64,000 bases of DNA from Verrucomicrobiota bacterium (GCA_019241085.1 JAFAXH010000144.1:1-64000); one strand, 5' to 3'. Counted from the stretch's first letter, positions 51,377-59,205 are shown. Translations and numbers: made by a program. Notes: generated from the letters alone by a model not told the origin.

Positions 51377-52492
51377 CTACCTCCGCGCGTGACCATTGTT
51401 GAGTCCGCCGTTGAGGCGGGCGTTGGCTTCGTCGGCGAGGGCGGTTTTCCATTCGGGCGTCACTGCGGGTGAACGGCTTTCCCAGCCGGTTTTCAACGTG
51501 TCGCCTTCCGCGTGCGACGATGCTGGTTGCGGCAGGAGGTGGTCGTTCACGAAGGCCAGCACGCGCGCGGTGAGATTCGGCGCGAGCGCGTTCGCGGCGA
51601 CGGCCATGCGCGCGGGCAAGGTGAGGATCACCGACGGCTGGCCGCGGCGGGCGGCTTCGACGATGCGGCGGGCGGCTTTGTCGGCGCCCATCGCTTGCAC
51701 GGGGAAGTTCATGCCGAGCGAGAACCAATCGAATTCCTCCGCGTGCCGGCCTTTGAATGTCGCGTTGAGGTGCGAGCCGGTGCGCAGCACGCCGGGCGAG
51801 ACGGTCGTCACGCGCACCCCTTCGTGCGCCAACTCGGCGCGGAGGGCGTCGGAGAGGCCGACGAGCGCGTGCTTGCTGGCGTTATACGGCGCGAGGTGTG
51901 GGAAGGAGACGAGGCCGCCGAACGACGCGATGTTAACGATGCGCGCCTCGCCGCGCTCGCGTCCGCGCAGGTGCGGCAGCGCGGCGCGCACGAGCCGCAG
52001 GGGCGTCCAGAAGTGCAACTGCATGGCGTGCTCGAAGTCGGCTTCCTGCATGTGTTCGAGTGGACCGACCTGGATCGCGCCGGCGTTGTTCACCAGCACG
52101 TCCAGACCGCCGAAAACTTCGACTGCCAGCGCGACGGTGCGGCGGATTTCGGCCGGGTCGGTCAAGTCTGCGACGATGGTGAAAACGTCGCCGCCGCGTG
52201 CCTGCAATTCGCTCTGCGCGCGGCGCAACTCCGCAGGGTCGCGCGCCACGAGCGCCACGCGCGCGCCCGCGGCGCAGAAGCGTCGCGCCAGCGCCAGTCC
52301 GAGTCCGCGCGAGCCGCCGGTGATGAGCACCGCCTTGCCCGCAAAATCGCAGCCCGAGACGCGCCGCGCCAGCCGCGTGAGCGCCCAGCCGGCGAGCGCG
52401 GCGGCGCCAAGCGCGGCGAGGGTGCGTTGGGATTTGTTCAAGGGGCAGGCGCGGTCGGCGGTGGGTGGGAAGGGCGATTTCATGGGACGCAT
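51377..52492 (-). CDS. SDR-family oxidoreductase with N-terminal membrane segment
   Basis: The 371-residue protein starts with a hydrophobic region (TLAALGAAALAGWALTRLAR), then the SDR core: VLITGGSRGLGLALARRF, VLVNNAGAIQVGP, the catalytic Ser in VNIASFGGL and APYNASKHALVGL (Tyr-x3-Lys). A C-terminal extension of about 100 residues follows. This resembles membrane-anchored SDRs of unknown substrate, often acting on lipids. It appears to be transcribed alone; a hairpin lies just upstream of its start. Confidence 0.85.
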   Translation of the reverse strand: MRPMKSPFPPTADRACPLNKSQRTLAALGAAALAGWALTRLARRVSGCDFAGKAVLITGGSRGLGLALARRFCAAGARVALVARDPAELRRAQSELQARGGDVFTIVADLTDPAEIRRTVALAVEVFGGLDVLVNNAGAIQVGPLEHMQEADFEHAMQLHFWTPLRLVRAALPHLRGRERGEARIVNIASFGGLVSFPHLAPYNASKHALVGLSDALRAELAHEGVRVTTVSPGVLRTGSHLNATFKGRHAEEFDWFSLGMNFPVQAMGADKAARRIVEAARRGQPSVILTLPARMAVAANALAPNLTARVLAFVNDHLLPQPASSHAEGDTLKTGWESRSPAVTPEWKTALADEANARLNGGLNNGHARR

Positions 52493-52517
52493 GGGAGCAA
52501 GAGGTTGGTATTAAAAA

Positions 52518-52552
52518 GAAATCGCGCCGCCCGCGTGGCGCGCGCTGATTTC
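52518..52552. terminator. GC-rich hairpin upstream of the SDR gene
   Basis: GAAATCGCGCC and its partner within GGCGCGCGCTGATTTC form a stem with a GC-rich loop. On the minus strand the hairpin is followed by TTTCTTTTTAA and ends 25 bp upstream of the SDR start, so it could be a leader attenuator or a terminator for transcripts coming from the right. Confidence 0.4.
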
Positions 52553-52683
52553 TTCCACGGGCGGTTTGGCAAAACGTTGCTTCCCGGCACAACCTCCGCA
52601 CCCGGTCCGCTGCGAATCAGCTAGCGAACTGCGTTACCAGCCACAGCCTCGTTATTCCGCCCATCCCGGCCTAAATTCCATCC

Positions 52684-53040
52684 ATGCAACTTCCTCTGGA
52701 AATCACCTACCGCGGCGTCCACAAGAGCGACGAACTCGAAGCGCTCGTCCATGCCAAGGCAGCGCACCTCGACAAGTTTTGCGACCACATCTCGCGCTGC
52801 GATGTCATCATCGAACAGCCCAATCATGCCCAGCAATCCGGCAGCCCGTTCCGCGTGCGCATCGACGTGACCGTGCCGCCCGGCCACGAACTCGTTGCCG
52901 ATGAGCGCCCGACCGAGCACGAGATGCACGAGCCGCTGACGAAGCTGGTGAATGATGCGTTCAAGAGCATGGAGCGGCAGCTTAAAGAACTCGTCCAACG
53001 CCAGCGCCGCGACGTGAAGCATCACGAGAACGAGCGGTGA
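52684..53040 (+). CDS. hpf: Ribosome hibernation promoting factor (HPF/RaiA)
   Basis: The 118-residue protein has the HPF/YfiA beta-alpha-beta-beta-beta-alpha pattern: PLEITYRGVHKSDELEALVH, CDVIIEQPNHAQQSGSPFRV, RIDVTVPPGHELVAD, then LVNDAFKSMERQLKELVQRQ. It is of the short form, lacking the C-terminal dimerisation domain of long HPF. It binds the 30S decoding region in stationary phase. The integron-like cassette begins about 70 bp after its stop. Confidence 0.88.
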   Translation: MQLPLEITYRGVHKSDELEALVHAKAAHLDKFCDHISRCDVIIEQPNHAQQSGSPFRVRIDVTVPPGHELVADERPTEHEMHEPLTKLVNDAFKSMERQLKELVQRQRRDVKHHENER

Positions 53041-53111
53041 GATAGAGTTTGGTTTTTTATGCGAACGGAAGCCGCTTCTTCGGTGGCAATCCCGTTTCGC
53101 CGAATTCAAAG

Positions 53112-53491
53112 TTAGGCGTATCCCATGTCGCATAGTAAAACCACGAAAAGGGGGCGCTCGCATTACGTCGAGCGCTGGAATCCACAAGCGAAGCGGTTCG
53201 TCTTGTCGTGCGCGCTATGTGGACACACCGGTTTTAGCCCGAGCATCCTCGAAGAAGGCTTTGCTTGCACGCTGGCGAGGCGAGCAATCATGGAGGAGCT
53301 ACAGTCCGTGCTCAAGCCGCTGGAGCTTGATGCGTTCGGCCGTTGCGTCGTTTGCTCCGCAGCGGCGAAATCGTAATGTGCGTCTCCACCGTAACGCCTA
53401 ACCCGGCGCTGCAGCGAACAGGCTCTGCGATTGGCGTCATTTTTGTATTCGAGCTTTACTTTCGCAGAGCCTGTCGCTGAGCTTTGAGTCG
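53112..53491 (+). mobile_element. Integron-type gene cassette
   Basis: The 380-bp unit begins at the TTAGGC of a GTTAGGC core (53111-53117), carries one ORF starting 13 bp later in the plus direction, and ends in a complete attC-like site whose R' box is GTTAGGT. This is the standard architecture of a mobile gene cassette. No integrase gene is present in the window, so it would be a cassette without an integron platform. Confidence 0.75.
53125..53376 (+). CDS. Small cassette-borne protein with two CxxC pairs
   Basis: The 83-residue protein begins MSHSKTTKRGRSHYVERW and carries CALCGHTG near residue 29 and CVVC near residue 76, a spacing that suggests a zinc-binding fold. No known family is recognised. 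The ORF starts 13 bp after a GTTAGGC core and stops 19 bp before the attC-like site, the tight packing expected in integron cassettes. The DNA is less GC-rich than the neighbouring chromosomal genes. Confidence 0.7.
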   Translation: MSHSKTTKRGRSHYVERWNPQAKRFVLSCALCGHTGFSPSILEEGFACTLARRAIMEELQSVLKPLELDAFGRCVVCSAAAKS

Positions 53492-53497
53492 TTAGGT
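53396..53497. other. attC-like recombination site
   Basis: The 102-bp site has R'' GCCTAAC (53396-53402) and R' GTTAGGT (53491-53497), matching RYYYAAC and GTTRRRY. Inside are long imperfect complementary arms (GCGAACAGGCTCTGCGA against TCGCAGAGCCTGTCGC) with one or two unpaired bases, which is where attC sites carry extrahelical bases. The terminal loop of about 30 bases is AT-rich. Identified by structure only. Confidence 0.8.
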
Positions 53498-53530
53498 AAC
53501 AGCAGCCGTTCACACCCCAAAAGAACCTAT

Positions 53531-53830
53531 ATGGGCAAGATGCGCTGCCGTTGCGGCTTTGTGTTCAACACCACACCACAGCCAGAACCGGACATGTGGA
53601 TCGCCATCAAGGACACTGAACATGAAGCGTTCTTGGAAGCAGAGATCGAGGCGGATCGCTTGTCAAAAAACTACCAAGAGCACCAAGAACGCGTCGGTGA
53701 GTTGGACCGGCGGGCTTTTGCCTTGCGGACCTCGCTCTATAACTGCCCGGAGTGTAGCCGAATCTATTGGTTCCGTGGTCCAGACGGTAACATGGAGGTT
53801 TTTGCTCCCGAGCCTTCGCCGGATTTATCA
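53531..53830 (+). pseudogene. Second cassette-like gene, 3' end lost
   Basis: The reading frame starts 40 bp after the attC-like R' box with MGKMRCRCGFVFNTTPQPEP and continues through a helical section (EADRLSKNYQEHQERVGELD) to LYNCPECSRIYWFRGPDGN. This is a small protein with CxC and CxxC zinc-type motifs. After about residue 98 the composition changes, and the frame stays open by chance until 54175 inside the osmC gene. No second attC-like site is seen, so the 3' end of this cassette seems to have been deleted and fused to chromosomal DNA. Function unknown. Confidence 0.6.
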
Positions 53831-53960
53831 TGTCGCGTTGCGCGTCCGACACGCGCACTTGCCTACGCGGCTGCCGATTCCAAAGCACGAGCGTCGCCAG
53901 CCGACACGGACGGCGGCCATTTCACATTCACCAACGAACCGAAAAAACCCCATCCATCTT

Positions 53961-54395
53961 ATGCTACACAAAGCTTCCGCCCAATGGCAGGGCGGCCTCA
54001 AGGACGGCAAAGGCGTGCTCTCGACCGAGAGCGGCGCGCTGGCGCAAAATCCGTATTCCTTTCGCACGCGTTTCGAGGAGCACGGCTCCAAGGCGGGCAC
54101 GAATCCGGAGGAACTCATCGCCGCCGCGCACGCCGGCTGTTTTTCCATGGCCTTGAGCGCCGAGCTGGGCAATGACGGCATGACGGCCGAACGCATCTCG
54201 ACCACCGCGACGGTCGAGCTGCACTTCATCGACGGCAAGCCGACGGTGACGAAATCGCACTTGCACCTGCGGGCAAAAATCCCCGGCGCGGACCGCGAGA
54301 AATTCCTGGCCGCCGCGCACCGCGCCGAAACGGGCTGTCCGATTTCCCGGTTGCTGAAGGCGGAGATCACGCTGGATGCCGACCTGGAAAGCTGA
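53961..54395 (+). CDS. OsmC-family peroxiredoxin
   Basis: The 144-residue protein has both active-site cysteines of the OsmC/Ohr superfamily: PEELIAAAHAGCFSMALSAE and AETGCPISRLL, with the N-terminal KASAQWQGGLKDGKG strand. Such proteins reduce organic hydroperoxides. The start at 53961 matches the family; the frame is open upstream but that part is not conserved. It overlaps the MFS transporter gene by 20 bp, so the two are co-expressed. Confidence 0.92.
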   Translation: MLHKASAQWQGGLKDGKGVLSTESGALAQNPYSFRTRFEEHGSKAGTNPEELIAAAHAGCFSMALSAELGNDGMTAERISTTATVELHFIDGKPTVTKSHLHLRAKIPGADREKFLAAAHRAETGCPISRLLKAEITLDADLES

Positions 54396-55701
54396 CGACG
54401 CAGGCGCCGCGGAGCTGACCACCACGGCCACGGTTGCGGCGGTCGGCGGCAGCGGTGGCGCGGATTTGCGGCGGCGGCTGTGCGTCGCGCTGGCCGGGGG
54501 CACGGCGTTTCTCGGCGTGTATGTCACGCAGCCGCTCCTGCCGGCGTTGCGCACGCAATTCGGCGTGGGCGAGGCGGCCGTGGCGGCGACGATTTCGGCG
54601 CTCACCTTTGCCATTGCGCTCGCGGCGCCCGTGGTCGGTCCGCTGGGCGATTTCCTCGCGGGGCGCAAGCGGCTGATCGTCAGCGCGGTTTTTGTTCTCG
54701 CGATCCTCAACTTCCTCGCGGCCCGCTCGCATTCGCTCAGCGAGTTGCTCAGTTGGCGCTTCGCGCAAGGTCTCGCGGTGCCCGCGGTGCTCGCTTCGAC
54801 GCTGGCTTACATCGCCGAGGAATTTCCCGCGGCGGTGAATGGCCGCGCGATGGGCGCCTACATCGGCGGCAACGTGCTCGGAGGTTTTCTCGGCCGGTTT
54901 ATGGCCGGGCTGGTGGCGGGAGATGAACACGACTGGCAGCGCGCGTTTCTGCTGATGGGCGCGCTCTCGGTCGCCGGCGGCGCGACAATCTGGGCGGTCC
55001 TGCCGCCATCCTCGTCGCGAGGGTTGCGGTCGATGACTGGGGTGGGAAAAGGAGGGGCCGGCGTTTTCCACGGAATGGCCGGCAGCCTCCGGGCGCTGCC
55101 GCAGCACGCGCGCAACCCGACGCTGCTGGCCACCTACGCGGTCGGCGCGAGCGTGCTGTTTTCACTCACGGCGACGTTCACGTTTGCCACGTTTTATTTT
55201 CACGACCGCTTTGGGCTGAGCGCCGCGCAGATCGGCGCTATTTTTTTCGTGTATCTCGCGGGAGTCGTGGCGACGCCGCTCTCGGGCCGCTTTATCGATC
55301 GGCACGGTCATCGCCGCACCGTGCTCGCGTCGCTGCTCTGCTCGGCGGTCGGCTTGGCGCTGACCTTGGTGGCAGGGGCGTCGATCTTGGTTTTTATCGC
55401 CGGCCTGGCGTTGACGGCGGTGGGCGCCTTCATCTCGCAAGCGGCGTCGCAAGGCTTCGTCGGGCAGATCGCGCGTGAAGGTCGGGGCGCCGCGGCCGGG
55501 CTGTATTTGTCCGCGTATTATCTCGGCGGCGGACTCGGCGCGCTGTTGCCGGCGCCCGCGTGGCATCGCGCCGGCTGGCCCGGCGTGGTCGCACTGGTGC
55601 TCGCCGTGCTGCTGGCCGCGGCGGCGTGCGCATTTTTCGGTTGGAAACCGCGCGAGCGCGCCAGCCAACCGACGGTGCCCGGCAGCGGCGATTGCATCTA
55701 G
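54376..55701 (+). CDS. MFS transporter (YnfM-like, DHA1-type exporter)
   Basis: The 441-residue protein has twelve predicted membrane segments. The first is near VALAGGTAFLGVYVTQPLLP; GPLGDFLAGRKRLI is the MFS motif A between helices 2 and 3, and SGRFIDRHGHRRTV the matching motif in the second half. The pattern is of bacterial drug or sugar exporters of the YnfM/AraJ kind. A Ser/Gly-rich cytoplasmic loop of about 30 residues separates the halves. It overlaps osmC by 20 bp, which suggests export of a toxic compound together with peroxide defence. Confidence 0.9.
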   Translation: MPTWKADDAGAAELTTTATVAAVGGSGGADLRRRLCVALAGGTAFLGVYVTQPLLPALRTQFGVGEAAVAATISALTFAIALAAPVVGPLGDFLAGRKRLIVSAVFVLAILNFLAARSHSLSELLSWRFAQGLAVPAVLASTLAYIAEEFPAAVNGRAMGAYIGGNVLGGFLGRFMAGLVAGDEHDWQRAFLLMGALSVAGGATIWAVLPPSSSRGLRSMTGVGKGGAGVFHGMAGSLRALPQHARNPTLLATYAVGASVLFSLTATFTFATFYFHDRFGLSAAQIGAIFFVYLAGVVATPLSGRFIDRHGHRRTVLASLLCSAVGLALTLVAGASILVFIAGLALTAVGAFISQAASQGFVGQIAREGRGAAAGLYLSAYYLGGGLGALLPAPAWHRAGWPGVVALVLAVLLAAAACAFFGWKPRERASQPTVPGSGDCI

Positions 55702-55715
55702 GTTTTTCAACGCTC

Positions 55716-55800
55716 TGCCGGCGGCGGGACTCGAACCCGCACGGAGCTTGCGCCCCCAGGGATTTTAAGTCCCATGCGTCTGCCATTTCGCCACGCCGGC
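55716..55800 (-). tRNA. tRNA-Leu (anticodon UAA)
   Basis: The 85-base gene has acceptor GCCGGCG, an anticodon arm GGGACTTAAAATCCC with anticodon TAA, a long variable arm typical of class II tRNAs and a T arm GCGGGTTCGAGTCCCGC. CCA is not encoded. Its 3' end faces the MFS gene (55701), not the TIR locus. Confidence 0.96.
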
Positions 55801-55985
55801 ATTTGCTGTTTCTGCCCGATGGAGAGTTGGTGTCAAGAATGCCGCTGAGCTTGTCACGCGAAAACCAAGTGCGCCAGAGCCGTGCAGCGGAAAGCCGCAA
55901 AAATTGCTACAGCCACGAAGCATGATTGAGCCATGAGCGCATCTTTTCCCTTGCCCGCAGGTGTCTGCTGCGATAAGCCGGGATC

Positions 55986-56900
55986 GTGCCCGTCTTCGTC
56001 AGCTACAACAGCCTCCACGCGGAGTTTGTCCATCGCGATCTTGTCCCGGTGCTGCGTGCCGCTGGCGTTGACGAGGTGCTGATCGACAAAGAGCGCTTCA
56101 CCGCAGGTCGGCCGCTGATTGGACAAATGGACGCCGTGCAAGATCGCGCCAAGACCTCGCTGCTGGTGCTGACGCCCGGTTATCTCGCCAGCGATTATTG
56201 TTTGCACGAAATGCGCCGGGCGGTGGCGAAAGACCCGACGTTCGCCGAGGGAGGCGTCCTGCCCGTCGTCGTAGAAACGTGCATGCTGCCGCCTGAATTG
56301 CAGCCGTTCGGCAGCCTCCTGCGGGTGCATCTCACCGACCGGACCGACCCGACGGCATGGGCGAGCATCCTGAAGGCTTTGGCAGCCGATGGGTTGGGCG
56401 TGGACGCGCCGCGTTGGCTGGCGAAGCGCGCGGAATGTGAAAAGCTACTCCAGCAGGGATTGCCGGTGAATCTTTTTGTGCGCAACGATGGGGCAAACTG
56501 GAAGGTGCTGCTGGATTCCTTGGAAAAGGACTGCCGACTGCGGCTGCCCACGGTGGACCTCGAGGACGGCTGCACCGCGTCGCGCGAGGGGTTGATCCGG
56601 GAAATTCTCGATAAACTCAAGGTGCCGGCAATGGTGCCGAAGAAGCCGAATGACCTCGCGGTGCTCTCGCGGCAACTACGCCAGGGTGGGCCGCATCTTT
56701 TGGTCTTCCGGCATTTCCATTACGCCCGCGACCGGTTTCGTTTCTACGAGCGCGATTTCTTCCGCACACTACGGAACCTGATGGACCAGCAGCCGCGGGC
56801 GCTGGTGCCGCTCTTCCAGTCGCGCGAGCCGCTGGCTTCGTTGGTGAACGATTTGCTGCCCAACGATTCAAAGCTGCGAGCGCAGCTCGTGGAGTTGTGA
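55986..56900 (+). CDS. TIR-domain protein with degenerate STAND-like C-terminus
   Basis: Starting with GTG, the 304-residue protein has an N-terminal TIR domain (residues 2-135): MPVFVSYNSLHAEFVHRDLV, IDKERFTAG, TSLLVLTPGYLASDYCLHEM. Glu75 sits where NAD-cleaving TIR enzymes have their catalytic Glu. Residues 158-304 resemble a small STAND/AAA fold in outline (NLFVRNDGANWKVLLDSL, LPTVDLEDG, then HLLVFRHFHYARDRFRFYER and PLFQSREPLASLVND). However, the P-loop Lys and Walker B acidic residues are absent. It is followed 13 bp later by a membrane ATPase gene, so a two-gene operon is likely. Role inferred: TIR effector or signal generator in defence. Confidence 0.85.
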   Translation: MPVFVSYNSLHAEFVHRDLVPVLRAAGVDEVLIDKERFTAGRPLIGQMDAVQDRAKTSLLVLTPGYLASDYCLHEMRRAVAKDPTFAEGGVLPVVVETCMLPPELQPFGSLLRVHLTDRTDPTAWASILKALAADGLGVDAPRWLAKRAECEKLLQQGLPVNLFVRNDGANWKVLLDSLEKDCRLRLPTVDLEDGCTASREGLIREILDKLKVPAMVPKKPNDLAVLSRQLRQGGPHLLVFRHFHYARDRFRFYERDFFRTLRNLMDQQPRALVPLFQSREPLASLVNDLLPNDSKLRAQLVEL

Positions 56901-56913
56901 TTTTCGCGCGCGG

Positions 56914-59205
56914 ATGAAATCGCTGCCTCGCCCAGAGCGTCTCGGCCTGTGCTGGCGGGACCATCGCGCGGTCTGGGGGTGGGTGAAGGTGCAGTATCGA
57001 GACCCTGGGTTTTTCGAGGGCGCGACGAGGCCGCTGAGTCGGTGGCAGGCGTTGAAAACAATCGCCGTGTTTTATAGCCACATCGGCCCTTGGTGGTTGC
57101 TCCTCGGCTGGGCTGTTTCGTTCCTGCTGAGGATCTCGCTGCATCCGAGTGGAGACATCCATTCTGCTGCTCTCGGAGCGTTTGCATCTACCGCGGTTGG
57201 TCTCGCGGGTGGTCTCGCGGCTGGTCTCGCGGCTGGTCTCGCGGCTGGTCTCGCGGGTGGTCTCGCGGTTGGTCTCGCGTTTGGTCTCGCGGTTGGTCTC
57301 GCGTTTGGTCTCGCGGGTGGTCTCGCGGTTGGTCTCGCGGCTGGTCTCGCGGTTGGTCTCGCTGCTGGTCTCGCTGCTGGTCTCGCGGGTGGTCTCGCGG
57401 GTGGTCTCGCGTTTGGTCTCGCGGTTGGTCTCGCGGTTGGTCTCGCGGGTGGTCTCGCGGTTGGTCTCGCGGCTGGTTTCGCGGTTGGTCTCGCTGCTGG
57501 TCTCGCGGATGGTCTCGCGGTTTGCAGTGGCTACATCATCACGAACTGGCGTCTTTACCAATTTCCCTCGCACTCGGGTTTCCTGTGGACACGACCCAAG
57601 CGCGGAAATTGGCGCCGGCATCCGGTTTTCAAAAACCGCTTCTGCCCCACGCCTTTTCCGAGGCTGGAGAAATGGCTGGTCGATTGCTGGGAGCAGGAGC
57701 CGCGCGAATTGAGCCGGCAGCTTGACCGACTCATCGCACGCAGCCAATACCAGCGCCCAAGAGCGCTCCGGGCGAAAACCGCCATCCTGGCGCGGGAAAC
57801 CAAAACGCTACCCTCGCTCGCCAACCTGGGTCGTCATTTGGAATCTTTGCCGACGGGCGAAATAGGCTACCTCAAGGAAACGAGCGAACTGCGCGCCAAA
57901 GCCGAGCGGATCGCTGAGTGGCAACGCCAAGCCGACGCTGCACCCTCGGCGTTGATCCGACATGATCGGCTGGAGCAGGCGCTCGAAGCGATGGCTGGCT
58001 TCCGCGGTTATGTCAGCGGGTGCGCGGAGCCGCTGGCTTCGGAATTTCTGCGCGCCGCGGAGAGTTGGGAGGCCAATCTCCGGCGTCAGATCGACGCCCT
58101 CCCGCGCGAGGTGCCCGATTTTTTCAATCCCAATCTCGCCGTCCGCGCGGGAATGGAGGCTTTTGTCCGCCGTGACGACCTCCTGGCCGATCTCCAGCAG
58201 CGTTTGCGCAACCCGGCGGGCGGCTCGGGGCTGCTGCTCTACGCGCGGCGTCGCATGGGCAAATCGACGATTTTGCAAAACCTCGAACGACTGCTGCCGC
58301 GGGAACTGGCGGCGGTGTATGTGTCCATGCAAAATGCGGAGGCGGCCACGTCTGAGGCGCACTTTTCGGCGTGGCTGGGCGAAAAGCTGGCCAGCCTTTT
58401 TCCCAAAGCTGATCTTACGCCCATCCCTGCGGACCTTGCCGCCTTGGCTAGGACGTTGCGCCGATTGCAGGAATATCTCGATAATTCAGACTGCCGCGTG
58501 CTCATCGCAATCGATGAATTCGAGGTGATCGACGAGCGCATCGGCGAGGGGATGATGAGCGAGCGACTGCTGGGCATGGTGCGCGATTGCATCCAGACGC
58601 ATCGGCAAATCCGCTGGTTGTTCAGCGGAGTGCATCATGTCTCGGAACTGCCCAACGCTCGCTGGAGTTCGTATTTAACCGCCTTCCAGCAAATCGAGGT
58701 GCGGCCTTTCAGCGCGGCAGAGACGCATCAACTCCTCACCGAGCCGCTGAAGTTTGCCAACGCCTTCGGAGACCGGACGCCACCGCAGGCTGACTTTTTC
58801 GTGAAGAACGAGTTCTGGGCACCGGGAATGATCGAGCGCATCCAGCACGAATCGCAGGGCTGGCCGGCCTTGGTGCAGGGTATCGCCAAGGAAGTCGTCG
58901 CCGCTTGCAACCGACGCAAGGTGCTCCAAGCAAACGACGCTTTGCTGGACGAAGCGCTCGACGCCGTGCTCACGAGTGTGGACGGCACGCTTCAGGAATT
59001 GCTGCTCCAGCAGGCGCGGCAGGAACCCGAAAAGAGCGCGAGCCTTTTCATCCGGGCCTTCCGCACCACTGAGGAACAGTCGCCGCCGGCAGAGGATGCG
59101 GTGCGGCAGCTTCTCCAGCGGCACGAACTGGTGGTGCCGACGGCATCTGGCGCTTGGCGGCTGCGTGTGCCGCTAATGCAGCGCTGGCTGGAGAAAAAAG
59201 GCTGA
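56914..59205 (+). CDS. Membrane-anchored STAND/archaeal-type ATPase with (xGLA)27 repeat segment
   Basis: The 763-residue protein has a short cytosolic N-terminus and a hydrophobic segment HIGPWWLLLGWAVSFLLRIS. A 108-residue tract of 27 uninterrupted xGLA tetrapeptides follows (residues 95-202), then a soluble region with coiled-coil character (about 250-400). An ATPase domain ends the protein: LLYARRRMGKSTILQNLERL (P-loop Lys450), Walker B VLIAIDEFEVID (Asp534, Glu535) and IRWLFSGVHHVSEL. The C-terminal part resembles the winged regions of ATPase_2/STAND proteins. The repeat has GxxxG spacing throughout and could span the membrane several times. No known domain covers the N-terminal half. 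Best guess: effector or sensor paired with the TIR protein. Confidence 0.82.
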   Translation: MKSLPRPERLGLCWRDHRAVWGWVKVQYRDPGFFEGATRPLSRWQALKTIAVFYSHIGPWWLLLGWAVSFLLRISLHPSGDIHSAALGAFASTAVGLAGGLAAGLAAGLAAGLAGGLAVGLAFGLAVGLAFGLAGGLAVGLAAGLAVGLAAGLAAGLAGGLAGGLAFGLAVGLAVGLAGGLAVGLAAGFAVGLAAGLADGLAVCSGYIITNWRLYQFPSHSGFLWTRPKRGNWRRHPVFKNRFCPTPFPRLEKWLVDCWEQEPRELSRQLDRLIARSQYQRPRALRAKTAILARETKTLPSLANLGRHLESLPTGEIGYLKETSELRAKAERIAEWQRQADAAPSALIRHDRLEQALEAMAGFRGYVSGCAEPLASEFLRAAESWEANLRRQIDALPREVPDFFNPNLAVRAGMEAFVRRDDLLADLQQRLRNPAGGSGLLLYARRRMGKSTILQNLERLLPRELAAVYVSMQNAEAATSEAHFSAWLGEKLASLFPKADLTPIPADLAALARTLRRLQEYLDNSDCRVLIAIDEFEVIDERIGEGMMSERLLGMVRDCIQTHRQIRWLFSGVHHVSELPNARWSSYLTAFQQIEVRPFSAAETHQLLTEPLKFANAFGDRTPPQADFFVKNEFWAPGMIERIQHESQGWPALVQGIAKEVVAACNRRKVLQANDALLDEALDAVLTSVDGTLQELLLQQARQEPEKSASLFIRAFRTTEEQSPPAEDAVRQLLQRHELVVPTASGAWRLRVPLMQRWLEKKG
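57196..57519 (+). repeat. 27-copy, 12-bp in-frame minisatellite (xGLA)
   Basis: Twenty-seven consecutive 12-bp units of the form GxTGGTCTCGCG/GGTCTCGCGGNT encode xGLA, where x is Gly, Ala, Val or Phe (Asp once). Unit length is a multiple of three, so copy-number change keeps the frame. Base variation is confined mainly to the two codon positions that specify x and to one GCG/GCT exchange. Confidence 0.95.

Noticed and set aside
53040-53117. A second attC or attI site just before the cassette
   Set aside because: GTTAGGC is present and GCGAACGG / CCGTTTCGC can pair, but no matching RYYYAAC box is seen on the left. It may be a secondary insertion site, so only the core is reported.
55716-56000. 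tRNA-Leu as integration site for the TIR/ATPase locus
   Set aside because: Integrative elements usually use the tRNA 3' end, which here faces the MFS gene, not the TIR locus. No direct repeat of the tRNA end or integrase gene was seen.
57196-57519. Possible CRISPR array because of short regular repeats
   Set aside because: Units are contiguous 12-bp copies without spacers, lie inside a coding frame and have no cas genes nearby.
56617-57747. Long minus-strand frame rich in RETNRET repeats, and plus-strand frames with RGWSRGWS and RLVSRLVS repeats
   Set aside because: All are alternative frames of the 12-bp minisatellite. A repeat whose unit is a multiple of three and lacks stop codons keeps every frame open. 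Only the xGLA frame joins to a recognisable ATPase domain and has a fitting start after the TIR gene.
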